Source of the DNA: Lottia gigantea
Taxonomy: Eukaryota > Mollusca > Gastropoda > Lottiidae
Assembly: GCF_000327385.1 (NCBI RefSeq)
Contig: NW_008708707.1
Location: 2,874,478-2,938,477 of the forward strand
Direction: 5' to 3'
Length of the DNA: 64,000 bases
Positions within the stretch are counted from its first letter, which is position 1, and the number at the start of each line of letters is the position of its first letter. Under the pieces are notes generated by a model. It was not told the origin of the DNA. It saw only the letters and a list, made by a program, of their open reading frames with translations, and made no database searches. Below are positions 13,701 to 25,738 of the stretch, piece after piece. The translations under genes were made by a program, and so were the position numbers.

Positions 13701-15965
13701 AGGTCAATGTTTCTTGCTTACTTTGTTTCTTTTAGAATACCCAAACTTTTTTCAATAATGTAACAGCGACGTATTAAGTCGTGCTGTAGATTGGCCTTTC
13801 AACATAGGTCATAACGTTGTATTGAAAGAAATAACCATTTTTATAAGGATAATAACTTAGATTCGTGAGAACTCCAGCTTCTCTTTGACCAAACCTCGTG
13901 GCTTTAATTTAATTTGATCATAACGTTCATAAAGAGATAACAACTTTAGATTCATAAGGAACACTAGCTTCTCCTTCATCAAACCCTATGACATTAGCGT
14001 TCCTTGATTATCCGTTATCCATCGACTGTTTTGACTGTAGAAGCATCTGTCTTGGGATTCTACCCGCGTGACCGCCATCATAGATTCGGAAGTCCGTATA
14101 TAATACTATATTTACAGAAATAGAATTTTGTAATCGTTGTAGATCAGTCGATTGATACCCATATTTTTGGAGACGGACAAAGAAATGATTAAAACCCTGA
14201 CAGCTGATGTCCACCAAACTGAGCAGAAACTGAGTGAATTTTATCCGCAACTGATTCATAACTGTACTCATTTGTGTTCTGAATTAGATTACTTTTATTG
14301 TAGGTAAGTCGTAGCTTACTTCTAATGAACGAGATGATATGTATATATATAAGTATATAATTCTGTATGTCAAAATTTAAAGTGAATCTAAAATCTCTTC
14401 ATATAATTCTAGTTCCTTAGTTAGATATTATAATTTTTCACAGGAAATTGATGAAGGCCGACTTCCCATTTGATTCATTTGTTATCGAAAATAATCGAAA
14501 GCAAATAGGAGAAGGGACATTTGCTACTGTGTTTAAGTCTACTATACCTGGAACAAATAAGCCAGTGGCACTAAAAGTATGTAAGGAACCCCTAACAGAA
14601 GCGAACGTGAGTGAGGTGTTGTCTGAACACGCAGCATCCAGGTAAGTATTTGGTATTTTATATACACGCAAATTTGTGGAACAATAATCACTGGTTAAGG
14701 TTTACCAGAAAGACACCTGTCGACGAAAGAAACACGTCGCAACGCTGCATAAAACTTTAACAAGTGTACACTTACCAATTGCCATTTAAAGAGTTTGTTA
14801 TACATGTATTGCTGTCGTGTCGATCCATGTGACATCTGTGCTCTTGTCGTTATCATATCATTTTGACAAACCAGCCTTACTATATAGAATATAGGATAGC
14901 TCTAAGTCTGGTCTGAAATTTTAACATCTTCAAAAATGCGACACTTGAATATGAACCAGGATTTCGAGAGTGTAACATGTCAAAAAACTCGTTCACATTA
15001 GAAATATCAGAATTTCAGAAATGCGATATTAAGAAAATGCCTTGATTCGTATTTTTTAAATATATTATTTTTTAGGGGACTCAGACACAGAAACATCATT
15101 TTGTATTACGGTTCGTCAAGAATTATCGCTTCAACACAGCTAAAATTTGTTATGGTGTTGGAATATTGTGTTAGAAATTTACAAGAGTTAATTCGAGCAG
15201 AAAGTTATTCCGTACCTAGCAAATGTGACAAACAGACAAGTATGCAGAAAGCTATGCTGGATATGGCTGATCAAGTCAAGCAGATTGCATCAGGTTTAGG
15301 ATATCTCCACCAGAAAAGCATAATTCATAGAGATTTGAAAACTGAAAATATTCTGGTATGTATAACCTTTGAACAACACATTATTGTTTGTTGATATTAT
15401 TGCAGTGAAGTTATTGATTGGTATGTTGAGAGGATATGACCCAAAAGTAAAGACGAAGTCCAATGATTCTGATAACCGATTTGGTAAATTTTATCTCTAC
15501 TTGGTAGTAAGAGCTCATCCAAAAAATATATCTTTTTAATCTCAATCAAATTGTCATTAACAGGTGACTTCAGACAGAGTGTTGAAACTCAGCGATCTTG
15601 GACTAGCCAAAATTGGCTTAGCATCAACAAAACAGGTTGGATCACCAGTTTATATGGCACCAGAAGTCTTACTTGGCTCCAGTTACCAATATGGAAAGGA
15701 AATCGATATTTACGGCTTGGCAGTTGTAATGTGGGAAATGTGGTATGGACAAGACGTGGCAGATCATATCCAGATGATGTTGACGGGAAAGTTTGAGGAA
15801 TGCGTTTCTCGTGGCCTCCGACCATCATTAACTCTCAAATGTAAACCACCTTCTGAATGGTCAGCTGTTATATCAAAATGTTGGTCACAAGTTCCAGCCC
15901 GACGTCTCACGTGCGCTGAATTAATTGATTTTTTCCACAAATTTTTAGAAAGGAATGGAAACTAA
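7710..15965 (+). CDS. Large GTPase-protein kinase fusion, DSTYK (Dusty)-like, 985 aa
   Basis: Fourteen coding exons: 7710-7898, 8332-8539, 9155-9453, 10045-10185, 10655-10852, 11249-11364, 11660-11874, 12115-12345, 12835-13001, 13364-13516, 14143-14303, 14444-14641, 15076-15355, 15564-15965. All borders are GT-AG, all phases agree, and the sum is 2958 nt. The N-terminus is helical (1-125). A G domain follows, with P-loop GESGAGKST at 133-141, DTPG at 239-242 and NKHD at 305-308. Next is a helical stretch (about 345-690). The C-terminal kinase has the GEGTFATV glycine loop at 715-722, VALK Lys737, HRDLKTEN at 843-850 (catalytic Asp845), DLG at 863-865 and APE at 884-886. The order G-like domain, helices, kinase, plus the WK-V-A-beginning helix after exon 8 and DLG in place of DFG, recall vertebrate DSTYK (929 aa). 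An acceptor at 7681-7682 implies an upstream non-coding exon. The role is probably membrane-linked or stress/death signalling; this is inferred. Orthology to DSTYK versus a separate molluscan expansion is unresolved. Confidence 0.9.
10994..11120 (+). repeat. Intronic repeat, copy 1 (pair at 12668-12796)
   Basis: Shares GTGAAAA-GTTC and a 42-base block around GGATC-TTAGTACTTGG with 12668-12796, in the same orientation. Both lie in introns of the GTPase-kinase gene, each ending 40-130 bases before the next exon. Confidence 0.7.
12668..12796 (+). repeat. Intronic repeat, copy 2
   Basis: Pair of the repeat at 10994-11120. The flanking exons are not visibly related, so this looks like an interspersed element and not an exon duplication. 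Confidence 0.7.
13846..13985 (+). repeat. Diverged tandem duplication, about 85 bp, intronic
   Basis: TTAGATTC-TGAGAACTCCAGCTTCTC and TTAGATTCATAAGGAACACTAGCTTCTCC recur about 85 bases apart, each followed by CAAACC. Confidence 0.5.
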
Positions 15966-16983
15966 TTGCATTTTAAAACAATCATTTTTCCTATTTCTAA
16001 GATGTTGTTTCATTTAAAACTATATTAACATCATTTTCTGTGCCAGTTGGTTAGATTTGATATAAAAATATCTAATTTTCTGCCGAAAAATTTATATAAT
16101 GTCGCATATAATGAAAGCTGGCTAAAATGACGTATTCAGCTTGTTCACTCACAGAGTGTAATATAGAGCATAACATGAAATTCATATCTTACTACATGCA
16201 TGCATGTCAATTAGCCCAGTCAGGAGTAAACAGGGCATGTAATTCTTCTGTAAACGTTGGTGCTAATTGAGTTTTCTTTTGTTTCCTTATTTGAACATGT
16301 TGAATCGCATAGTTTACACCCTAAAAGAGGTACATTATACACCAGTATGACATGTTATGCTCTATTAAATGTCACTTTTGTATCACAAGAAAAGATGAGT
16401 CTTGCTATAATTTTGAATTTTATTGTAAACAACCCAAATTCCACAAAAATTAAATTTATATAAAAGGAGTGCACTCAAACGTATAACAAAATATAATATA
16501 TTATTTGTTGGTATGTACATATAAGAAAGTTTATAAATAAGTTTTAAGTGTATCGTTCAATCGTTTTCCATTCAAATTTAATCATGCATCATGCTTAGCT
16601 GATAAAAGAAGGGAAAACCTGTCAACATGTGTTGATTTCGCATTTGCCTTTATCCAAATATACTCTATGAACTTTTGTCCCATCCAAATGTATATGATTA
16701 TACGTGCGGGCTCATAAACTGTCTTGGTCTTGGCACGGGCATACGAGGAGACTTCAGTCGGTCGTTTCCACCATACGGATAATCACTTGCGGATAATACA
16801 ATTGAAAGGAAAATTAGTCTGATTGGATCATGACGGTCTGTCTTACACCTTAACTATTAAGAAACAAAAGATGCATAACTCTGATACTGACAAGCTTTTG
16901 CTCAAATAGAATGCTACTTTTTCCTCTTACTTGAAGGTCCTTGAACTGTGGGGCATAAAGAAAGAATGCTTGCTAATTTTGAT
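15966..16983. other. 3' flanks of two converging genes
   Basis: Holds the 3'UTR of the GTPase-kinase gene and the far 3' side of the Lys50 homeobox gene. No further coding or repeat signal found. Confidence 0.5.
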
Positions 16984-17205
16984 ACAGAGCAATGGGTCGT
17001 TCTAAGAGGTTATAGTTAATGTAGGACACAGTGATAGTACTGAGCAATAAGTCGTTCTATGAGGTTATAGTAAATGTAGGACACAGTGATAGTACTGAGC
17101 AATAAGTCGTTCTATGAGGTTATAGTAAATGTAGGGCACAGTGATAGTACTGAGCAATAAGTCGTTCTATGAGGTTATAGTAAATGTAGGACACAGTGAT
17201 ACTGC
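16984..17205. repeat. 55-bp tandem repeat, about 4 copies
   Basis: GAGCAAT recurs at 16987, 17042, 17097 and 17152, exactly 55 apart. The later copies are nearly identical and the first is diverged. Lies 45-270 bases past the stop of the Lys50 homeobox gene, probably in its 3'UTR. Confidence 0.9.
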
Positions 17206-17249
17206 ACTTGACTACACTTGTACTTAAACTAATGAAGACCTTTCAAATC

Positions 17250-18831
17250 TTATAAAACTAACAGAGTCTGTCCTTCCTCTCCAGTTATTACATTGGCTGA
17301 CTGGCCAGCCACGGCATCAAAATATTCTCTCACAGGCACAATTTCACTTCGATAAGAATAATATAGATCCCAAAGAGGATTCTCACATTCGCTGTATTCC
17401 TCTTGTGGGTGGGTATTGATGAAACAGCCTGAACTGTTCTCAAAAGGGCGACATTGGAGTGCTTCAAGATGGCGAATAGATCGCATATGCATATCAGGCG
17501 TCATCTGATGATCAATTTGACTTCTAAGTACCTGTGATAACGATGAAGTTAAGGATCGATCTGGGGTACTATTGATATAAGAAGTCATATGGTGGAGTTG
17601 TCGAATTGGCTGTGGACTTTGCATGAACATAGGATTCGGAAGTCGGGGATTTTGTGGCAGGGGTGTCATCATTCTCGGTGGAGGATAGTTTGGTAATTCT
17701 GGTGGACCTCTGTTGTCTTTTTCCATCAGTTTCTGTATGGAATAATTCCTGAATATAGTGAAGAGGAAAATTAATAAAGGTAGATTTCTTCAAAAATTTA
17801 CAATAGATGGTTGAATTAATTACCCTCGAATTTCTCCAGAGTAACAGTTTGTGTTGATAATCAATCATGCACAAAGGTATACATGTACCTACCCAATATG
17901 CGGCTTGCTTGATGACTTTCTCTTTGGACTACTGGTAGGTGAAACGTCATCGAAACCATTAGATGAGTCTCCACCGTCACCACCAGCATCAGTTAGTGTA
18001 CCATCTCTGGTATCTCTTCTAGATCTCGCTCTGCGGTTCTTAAACCAATTCTAAAGAAATAACGTTATTATAAGCGTGTTATTATGACTTGTAAACTCAC
18101 TGAGCCGAGGTCAAATCGGATTTGAATATTTACAAATCCATCTCTAAACTTTTCTGAGAGGTTCTTCTGGCTACTAACTGCTACCAAGAAATGTAGACGT
18201 GTTTTTCACGAAGATGTTCAAATGTTCTTACCTGTAGTCTTGTTTCGTTTATATCCATAGACATACATATTTTATCTATTGCTGATTTATCTGGAAAATT
18301 GTTACGATGGAAATGGGCCTCCAGAGTTTGAGTCTGCAAAAATAAAATAGCTTTGTAAGATTTGAAATCTTGATCCGTATAGTTTGATTTAGATCTTGGA
18401 CTTTTCATTTAAACTTTTCATTTTGCAGTTCTTCGACGGTGACAGATGTTCTACAATGCTCGAAGTTACTGAAAGAAGGACAGTAGATCTCAATTCTTGT
18501 TCAAAATTCGTGGCAAAACATTATGATTGAAATCTTGGAAATCATCAAAGGCCGATGAAGGAATAAAATGTTCATACAACTCTTTCAGAAAGATCTTTAA
18601 TTGTGCCACTTTTGAGAGCACATGCCCATGACTATATCAAGGGCATTTTTTGAAGTTAGGTAGTAGGGATATAAGCCGACATTGGTCCACCTCGTCGGTT
18701 TAAGATTTGGGCAGATTTCATCTAATATTGTTGATTACCTGGTAGGCAGTGAATGTTTGACGGCTTCTCTTCTTTCCACTACCATTAACTGGACTATCCG
18801 TAAATCTGCCATTGCCATATATATCCTTCAT
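17250..18831 (-). CDS. PRD-like homeodomain transcription factor with Lys50, 283 aa
   Basis: Four coding exons read on the minus strand: 18831-18739, 18333-18232, 18050-17893, 17748-17250; 852 nt, phases exact. The start is the ATG at 18831, 19 codons before the homeodomain; no better upstream start was seen. The homeodomain is residues 20-79. Helix 3 reads NWFKNRRARSRRD, giving W48, K50, N51 and R53, so it should bind DNA. Lys50 usually favours TAATCC-type sites, as in Otx, Pitx, Gsc and bicoid. Introns fall after homeodomain positions 12 and 46; 46/47 is a common PRD-class position. After the homeodomain come an acidic/Gly/Ser stretch, a basic SPKRK segment, a Pro/Met-rich region and a hydrophobic end (QTLLVL). 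No paired domain was found. The family was not recognised; it is a paralogue of the gene at 25739-27752, lying head to head with it. A 55-bp tandem repeat lies just past the stop. Confidence 0.9.
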
Positions 18832-19567
18832 TTTGAATTTCAGATGCAGTATTTTAGTGTCCAAAATACACGCTACACAATTTAGACAATATATTATGTG
18901 ACCATTTGCCAACTATTGGCATATAGAATGTGATCGAATGTAGCAAGAAGAAATGTGACATATGTGTCTTGCTCCTTAAAGTTGACTGTAATCCCTCTTT
19001 TTTATACAACTCTCTAAAAACAAGCTTCTATTATTATTTGTGCTTACATTTAACGGTTTCAGCGGATTAAAATTGAGTACAGTTTAATCCTAAACGTAAT
19101 GACCACGGTGTGAGGGAAATTTAAAAAGACAAAAGAATCTATCGACCGAAACAAAGCCATCAAATGAAGCATGAAAAGTTTTCTTTATCCTGAATAAAGT
19201 GTTAAAATCGTTCAGTGGTTCTATCATCAACTAGAGAGTTTTGGGTGTGGACAGAACGGGACTTCACACTCCATACCAAAGAAAATGTTATAATTTTTGG
19301 GTCTGTATGACACGAGCCAAATGATTTATAAAATGAATATTAACCGCATCAGATAAATTCTCGGTTTATGTGAAAGGAAATGCTATGTGTTATGTGCAAT
19401 AGCACGGTTGGTAATGGTATTCAGTCGGTATCATCGAATACATGTATAATATGAATTGGTGCCAATGAAGAAGTATAATAAAATGTTATTGGGTATGGGA
19501 AGAACATTAGGAAGCTAAAATAACCGGTACAGTTACAGTCACATAATCATGGAGAGCATACAGGATC

Positions 19568-19924
19568 ATATCACAAAGTCAAGCTATTACGACCTTGACA
19601 CCAATAGCCGCCTTTTTTCGCTACAGCGAATACAGCTAATCAGAGCCCTCGACAGACTGACTGTAAATATTATGACTTAGTGCTTACAGAATTTTTGTCA
19701 CGGTCTCTATAGCCGCCTTTTTTCGCTACAGCGAATACAGCTAATCAGAGCCCTCGACAGACTGACTGTAAATATTATGACTTAGTGCTTACAGAATTTT
19801 TGTCACGGCCTCTAGTTTAGAATCCAATTGAATTACTGCATCTTCGACTTCATTGATACAAGAGAGGGGGCTATTGGATTTAAGTATAAGCCAAAGGTTT
19901 TAATAGGTTGACATTGTGAAGAAG
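19568..19924 (+). mobile_element. MITE (family 1) with internal 105-bp duplication
   Basis: The left end (ATCACAAAGTCAAGCTATTA) and right end (GGTTGACATTGTGAAGAAG) match the copy at 6648-6924. Inside, 19605-19709 is repeated almost perfectly at 19710-19814. Confidence 0.8.
19605..19814. repeat. 105-bp tandem duplication
   Basis: Two copies differing at about one base, so the duplication is recent relative to the MITE that carries it. Confidence 0.95.
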
Positions 19925-20769
19925 AAAGGATCATGAGCAAACCAATTGACTTGACCCCTTTCAGTCTAGATGTAATTTAGGCTTTTTGTCATCAGATGAA
20001 ATGAAGGAGGGGGAGTAATTCCATTTCATCTGATGGCGAAGTGTGTTGAAATGTACTTTGTTATCAAAGTGTGTTATACCATGATATATCCTTCTTTGTT
20101 TTTGTTCGTGATCTCCGCTTCTAAATATCGTTCAAATCTGGTGTAATTTAGGCATCAGATTCGACATCTTTACAGGATGCTGCTCAGAATCACATTGATA
20201 TCTGAGTATTCTATGTTAAAGATTTACGTTTCATTTGTGTTGCTGTCAGGGATGACCAGCAACAGCTTGAAGCACACTGTCTTGGAAACTGATGCTTCGC
20301 ACTTGACCCAAAGCACTCCTGCAACACTTGAACACACTCTATATTTTAAATTGACCAGAAACTATGGAGCTAACAAGGTCCGCAGATTAATCAATTGGAT
20401 CTGTTTTACGAGCATTCGAAAGTATCTTGATGAAGGGAAGTAACTCTGTATAACATTGACCATCAACAAGGAAAATATGCAGTATTTAATAATGTTCCCC
20501 ATTCAACATCCCTTCAACCCTTTGGTATATTATGCCTCTTCGTACATTTTTTGTCGATTTCTTGAAATATGGAAATAAACAACGCGATGGTTCGCACAAG
20601 GACTAACTTTTGGATTCAATTTCAAAGATGAATACGAGGAACTGGTGGCAACTGCGATTTTAAGTCGTCGGTGGTCTAAGTTTGTTTTCATCCAAAGACT
20701 TGTGAAATTCTTTGAGCTGTCAGTAAATCCAGGTGATCTTCGAAAGTCGACCAGAACCCTATTTTATTG

Positions 20770-20950
20770 TTAACTTGAGAATTGAGGGTTCAATCCAGAT
20801 ATGGCTGGTGCTTTAACTCAGCTCACCCTATAGGTTGGAGGGAGTTGATGTGGAAAGGTCTCAAGTCATGAGGATGGGATATGCCTAATTAACCAAGAGT
20901 ATATGTATATGTATTTCAGTCTGTATACGTTGAAAATCCGGCTTGATTAA
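20770..20950 (+). mobile_element. Old, diverged tRNA-derived SINE copy
   Basis: GAGGGTTCAATCCAG (B-box-like), GTTGATGTGGAAAGGTCTC, GAGGATGGGA and CAGTCTGTATACGTTGAAAATC align in order with the SINE at 42538-42866. No tail remains. Confidence 0.6.
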
Positions 20951-22302
20951 GGTTTATTTGTCCGGTCTTCAAATGTTTTAATTCAAAGCTTATGAAAATG
21001 ACGAAATCTGATCTTTTTTTCCTCAAATTTATGAGAACTATACACCAACATATCCGGCAGTTTTAACTTAAACAGTCCAGCCCTTTGAACGTCAAACAAT
21101 TTTAAAGGTTTGAGTTTACGTTATGCTATTTGGAAGCTGTCAGAAAACTACTGTATGGATTTGAGTAAAATAAACGAATACTTTTCTAATAATAAAATTG
21201 AGCCATTATTCAGCCAAACACTACAACCAAGACAAACTGCTCAATTACCTATTGGTACGATTTGATTTTAATTAACCCTTTTAAAACGAATTTATAAAAA
21301 TAAAATAAAATGATTTTCCTGAAAACCAATTTGCTCTTCGTCTCATTTTATGTTGTACCTGGATGTAACGAAAATCAGAAAAAGCGCATATTGTTTTTGG
21401 CTTTATGTATGCCGATAACTGTCAAAATAACTATCGAAAGTTAGGTCATGGGTTGTCTGGTTCTGATAGTAAGTGTGAAAACGTATGAGGTTATAAAAGT
21501 TGTAACATCCTGGTCCAATATGGTCCGGTTTATCCACCTGAGTGAACACGAAAGGAGATATAAATTATTCTTACAATGTCTATAATTAAAATTGATAGGA
21601 ACTAATTGATCAAAAGAAGCGCCTTGAATTATGATGAACCTCATAGTAATGGCTTTAACAACATGTTTCTTATTCATCTTTATTGATCCACCTCATAACT
21701 ACACGATACGTCTCCATATTGCTACATTTTTTTGAAAAATTATACATTGTTTTTGTTATTAAAATATTAATGAGAGGTAAACTTCTGGAAATTTACACAA
21801 TGTAGAAAATATGTTCAGGCCATCATATGCTGAATTTTGTAAATAAATAATATTCACTTTTTGTACTCCTAGGGTCCTATATCTTATACGTTAATAAAAG
21901 ATATCACCTTGAATCTTTCAAATGTTCGTCAAACAATCGCAAGGACATTACACAGAAATTGGAAATGTAAAAATATTTCGTTAACACATGTTCATATGTA
22001 CCAAATACCCTAGCGAACTGTCAATGTTGAATATTGGTTGTTAGCGACTACTATTCATGCAAATTGACTGAACTCTACAAGCTGTAGAATTCACCAGTTC
22101 AGTGAAGCGAAACCTTATCAAAAATCAGACTGAGAACAAAGGCTGACCAATGAGTGGTCCGAGTGAGTGGACAATGAACGAACCCGACACTCCACTCATT
22201 ACAACGTCGTGTGTATATTGAACAATAAGTCTGACAGTGTTGATATCGATTTAAGCCAGATGATGACCAAGTCCAGTTGACCACATGTCACTATTTTCGA
22301 CC

Positions 22303-22551
22303 TGACTATATAGGTATAATTGGTCAGTATAGTGGTCATTCGGAGACTGTTACGTCATAATATGACAATATCCACCTGCTCGGTACAATAACTCTTAGTT
22401 ACACTCGTGTGGTCTTCATTTTAAGGCAATCGACTGTCGTGTGCTCTTGGCTTTAGTCTAAGGAAGGAAACAGTCTCTCTGTGGATAACGTTCGAGAACT
22501 GAGAACTAAACAAGGAACATTAACGAGAAGATTTTTGAAGATTTTAATCCC
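22303..22551 (+). promoter_or_regulatory. Candidate promoter and non-coding exon 1 of the Gln50 homeobox gene
   Basis: A TATATAGG element at about 22303 is followed by ORF-free sequence ending in a strong donor (CCCG|GTGAGT) at 22551. A second possible non-coding exon is 25287-25351, between a TTATTCACAG acceptor and a TAG|GTATGTG donor. The coding exon's own acceptor at 25711-25712 shows that some such exon must exist. No transcript evidence. Confidence 0.35.
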
Positions 22552-24391
22552 GGTGAGTACAACTTTAAGAAATATGTTTGAGATGGCTTTTACTGCTAAT
22601 TAATGTGAAACTTATTTCTGAATAAGAAATCATTTGTAGTCATTGGAACAAGGAACTAGGCCCTAGTCGTTTATGTTTACATTTTGAAATAGACGCTGGA
22701 AAACACAGCTGTGCTTGCGTTTAACTGTTACAAAAATTTAAATTCTTTAATGATAATATCTGGATATATGGCATTAAACAGAAGAACGAATTATAAATGT
22801 AATTTCCCTTCGGCAATTTATCAACTAATGTCATAAAAAGCAAATAATTAATAAGATGTCAATAATATATTTGAAATGTTTACGATGGAGATCATTCAAG
22901 CGAGCTTAAAGGATTATTACGTCAATGTAACCCGAACCTTAATTTAATTGACCCCCAATTAGATAAATGATTGATGTGGTCGACATTGTTGATTTTGTTA
23001 ATTACCATCCCTTTAATTATATCTTTAATCAGATCGTAAATCTCCATGTCAAATTTTGACAGAAAGGTCTTTAAACAATAAAATTTGTGAGAATTTCCTT
23101 TTTTTGAAAAAAAAAATATGGTAGATACCCTTTTATTGGCTATAATCTGAATTATTTCTCATAATATTGATAGATTTCATAGAGTTATGAAGATAGTTTG
23201 AACTCTAAAACTCCGAGTTTTCCTGAAATACAAGAAATTGTTCAGGTCGGTAGGGGTTGTTTTTATTATTTTCAAGGATTTTTAATTAGATATTATAGAT
23301 AAAATATACCAGTGCTTTTACGTAAGATATTTTCATACAATTTTCACTCTTTAACAAACTTATGTACAATTCGGGATAATTGGAAATATGTCGATATACA
23401 ATGTTACTATAATGAACATGTTTGGTCTGGATTTGGGATTAGCAGAAATGGGACTCTCGATCATTTTTGGTTCTTTCTGGAAGATGAAGCTTTCTAGCCC
23501 CTTGACCTAAGGAAACAATACGTCATCACAACGTCCAATATACGATGATATTGTACAATGAAAATTTTATTATAGGGATTGATATTTTCTGTAACATCAA
23601 TAACATAAACATGGCCATATTATATACTAAATGTAGATTATAATGTACGACGTTTCGACAATGGTACATTACACCTAAATTTATGTTACTACAGTAATAG
23701 CTATTCTAATAACGTCAAGTTATTTCTTTATTACCGAAAAAACTTTGACGTCTTAATGTTTATTATCTCACATCATCCTGTGTCTAAGATTGAACATGGA
23801 ATAGCCTTGAGATGACAAAGCAAGGCGAATGTAAAATCAATATTCATGTTAGCATCTCTGTCACATCACGTCCGATTTTAATGACCAAACCCTGCTAACA
23901 TATCAGACTTCTCCAATTCATTAACGAGTACATTTGCTCATCTTTGTTGGAAACCGTCACGATTTCTTTCTTGCATTATTTGATTTAAGTTTTTATGAAG
24001 GCGCTTTGAATGGACAAAGAACCATGACGAGAGATCGGAATATTATATGAAGATTATTCTACGTCTGCGATACAGCCTACGTCAGACCTACGAGTTGTGT
24101 CATAATAGACACAAATTTGTATGTTATTTGTATTACTTTGACACTTATTCCATGGACATATTTTGAAATTGAAAATTGGAATGAGGTCGCACTGACCTTT
24201 GACATCAATAGTCGTGGAATCAAAAATTTCTTGCGAGATTAGTGGGTTATGTACTTTGTTAAGAGCATTGAAGTAATTACTATAAATTACTCAAGACTAT
24301 TATATTCTTTATTTATATCAAATTACGTGCTAATAAGCTTCAACAAAACAGAATATTAACGACCCATCAGTCGTGTTTATTGTAAATACAA

Positions 24392-24570
24392 CAATGATAG
24401 AAATGAAATGAAATGAATAAAGTTTTCGGCCCTACTTTTCTGCACCAACATGATAGAACGAGCCCCAGATCTAACACTTTTGTCCTCGGGGGTTTTTGTC
24501 CTGGTACAAAATTGCAGAGACTTTTGTCCGTAGGGGCTTTAGTCAGCCATTCTTGGATATAGTCCAAGGC
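24392..24570 (-). mobile_element. 3' end of a SINE/LINE-type retroposon
   Basis: On the minus strand it ends in (ATTTC)n and shares the preceding 40 bases (GGTGCAGAAAAGTAGGG...) with the SINE tails at 42.8 and 59.9 kb. The upstream part is unlike the SINE body, so it may be another family using the same 3' end. Confidence 0.5.
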
Positions 24571-24609
24571 AGTAACTGGGAAAAAGTTCGTTGAAATATA
24601 TATTCAACT

Positions 24610-24910
24610 TGATCTCATTATTTTTATCCATTATCATTATCGTATTCCAGTCCTTGCAAAATCGTTCGAAAAAATAGGTAAATCACGTCATGTTTTTTAT
24701 TACAGATAGCATAATAAATTATCATATTCAAGACTTTGCTAAATCGGACTATCGCTCAGGAAAAGAAAATAAGTAAAACAGGTTATGTCTTTAAATGCAA
24801 TGATTACAGATAGTATAATAAATTATCCATTATCATAATCAAGACTTTGCTAAATCGGACTATCGCTACGAAAAAGTTTTTTAATGCTATGATTACAGAT
24901 AGAATAATAA
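24610..24910. repeat. Diverged tandem repeat, three units of 89-104 bp
   Basis: TACAGATAG-ATAATAAAT recurs at 24702, 24805 and 24894, and AAGACTTTGCTAAATCGGAC at about 24731 and 24841. Confidence 0.75.
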
Positions 24911-25286
24911 ATTTGTTAAAACTACCTATACATAAAGGATTCATTTTAATGTTTAAACAAAACAGTGAGAATAGAATTAAAACCCACCAGTTAGTTAAAG
25001 AAATGATTTTGATTTGGTACAACTCATTGAAATTTTTGTGAATAGTTAATGAACCAGTGGAGCTGGAAGCAGGAGGTCGTCGCTTTCCATTAATCAATCC
25101 ATATCAACCATTGCTTTCATGCATGATAATTAATCAGCTGGTTGTGTCGAGAATAATAATGGACCAGATCTATCTGTAGTATATAATAACCACTGAACGT
25201 ATTGATTTTAGAAACTGTACTTTGATAATCTCGGGGCAAAATGTGTGTACATGCGAATGTTATAAAACGTGTTTCTTATTCACAGA

Positions 25287-25351
25287 CGACCTGACTGAAA
25301 CCACTGTTCTAGAATATATTTTCGTCAACAATTCAAATTTTAATGCTTATA
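25287..25351 (+). other. Possible second 5'UTR exon of the Gln50 homeobox gene
   Basis: 65 bases bounded by a pyrimidine-rich acceptor ending CACAG and a good donor GTATGTG. It has no long frame and lies 387 bases before the coding exon. It could equally be chance. Confidence 0.3.
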
Positions 25352-25738
25352 GGTATGTGAATAAAATATGAAGATCAAAGTGCAATATATCCATGATCTG
25401 ACTATATTGTTATGCACCCGTTCTGGGCATTTTAAGCTATCATCCAATCAAGAGAAGATGTCCTAACAATATTCAGTGGCCTTTTTGTTACATTAGAAAA
25501 CTTTTGATTGATTAGAATGAATTTTTGATGACATTGGACCAAACCCTCACAGAATATGATTTCAAGAAAAATCTGTCAAGATCATGGATTAGTGTAGTAA
25601 TTTATAGAAAGAAACCCGAACAACTAGAGAGTTTTATTTAAAACAGATTGATATTCGGCGATATGTACATAAACATTATTTGATTTATAAATATGAACCC
25701 ATCTGATTTCAGATTAACAGAAACCGCAAACTCACAAG

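Larger units (their letters stand above)
18832..25738. other. Divergent intergenic region between the two homeobox genes
   Basis: About 6.9 kb separate the two ATGs. Apart from the MITE, old SINE, retroposon tail, tandem repeat and possible 5' exons listed, no coding sequence is seen. Shared control elements for both genes could lie here. Confidence 0.5.

Noticed and set aside
24367-24567. Open frame ending in FISFHFYHC
   Set aside because: It is the translated (TTTCA)n tail of a retroposon; the same peptide appears at 59935 from another copy.
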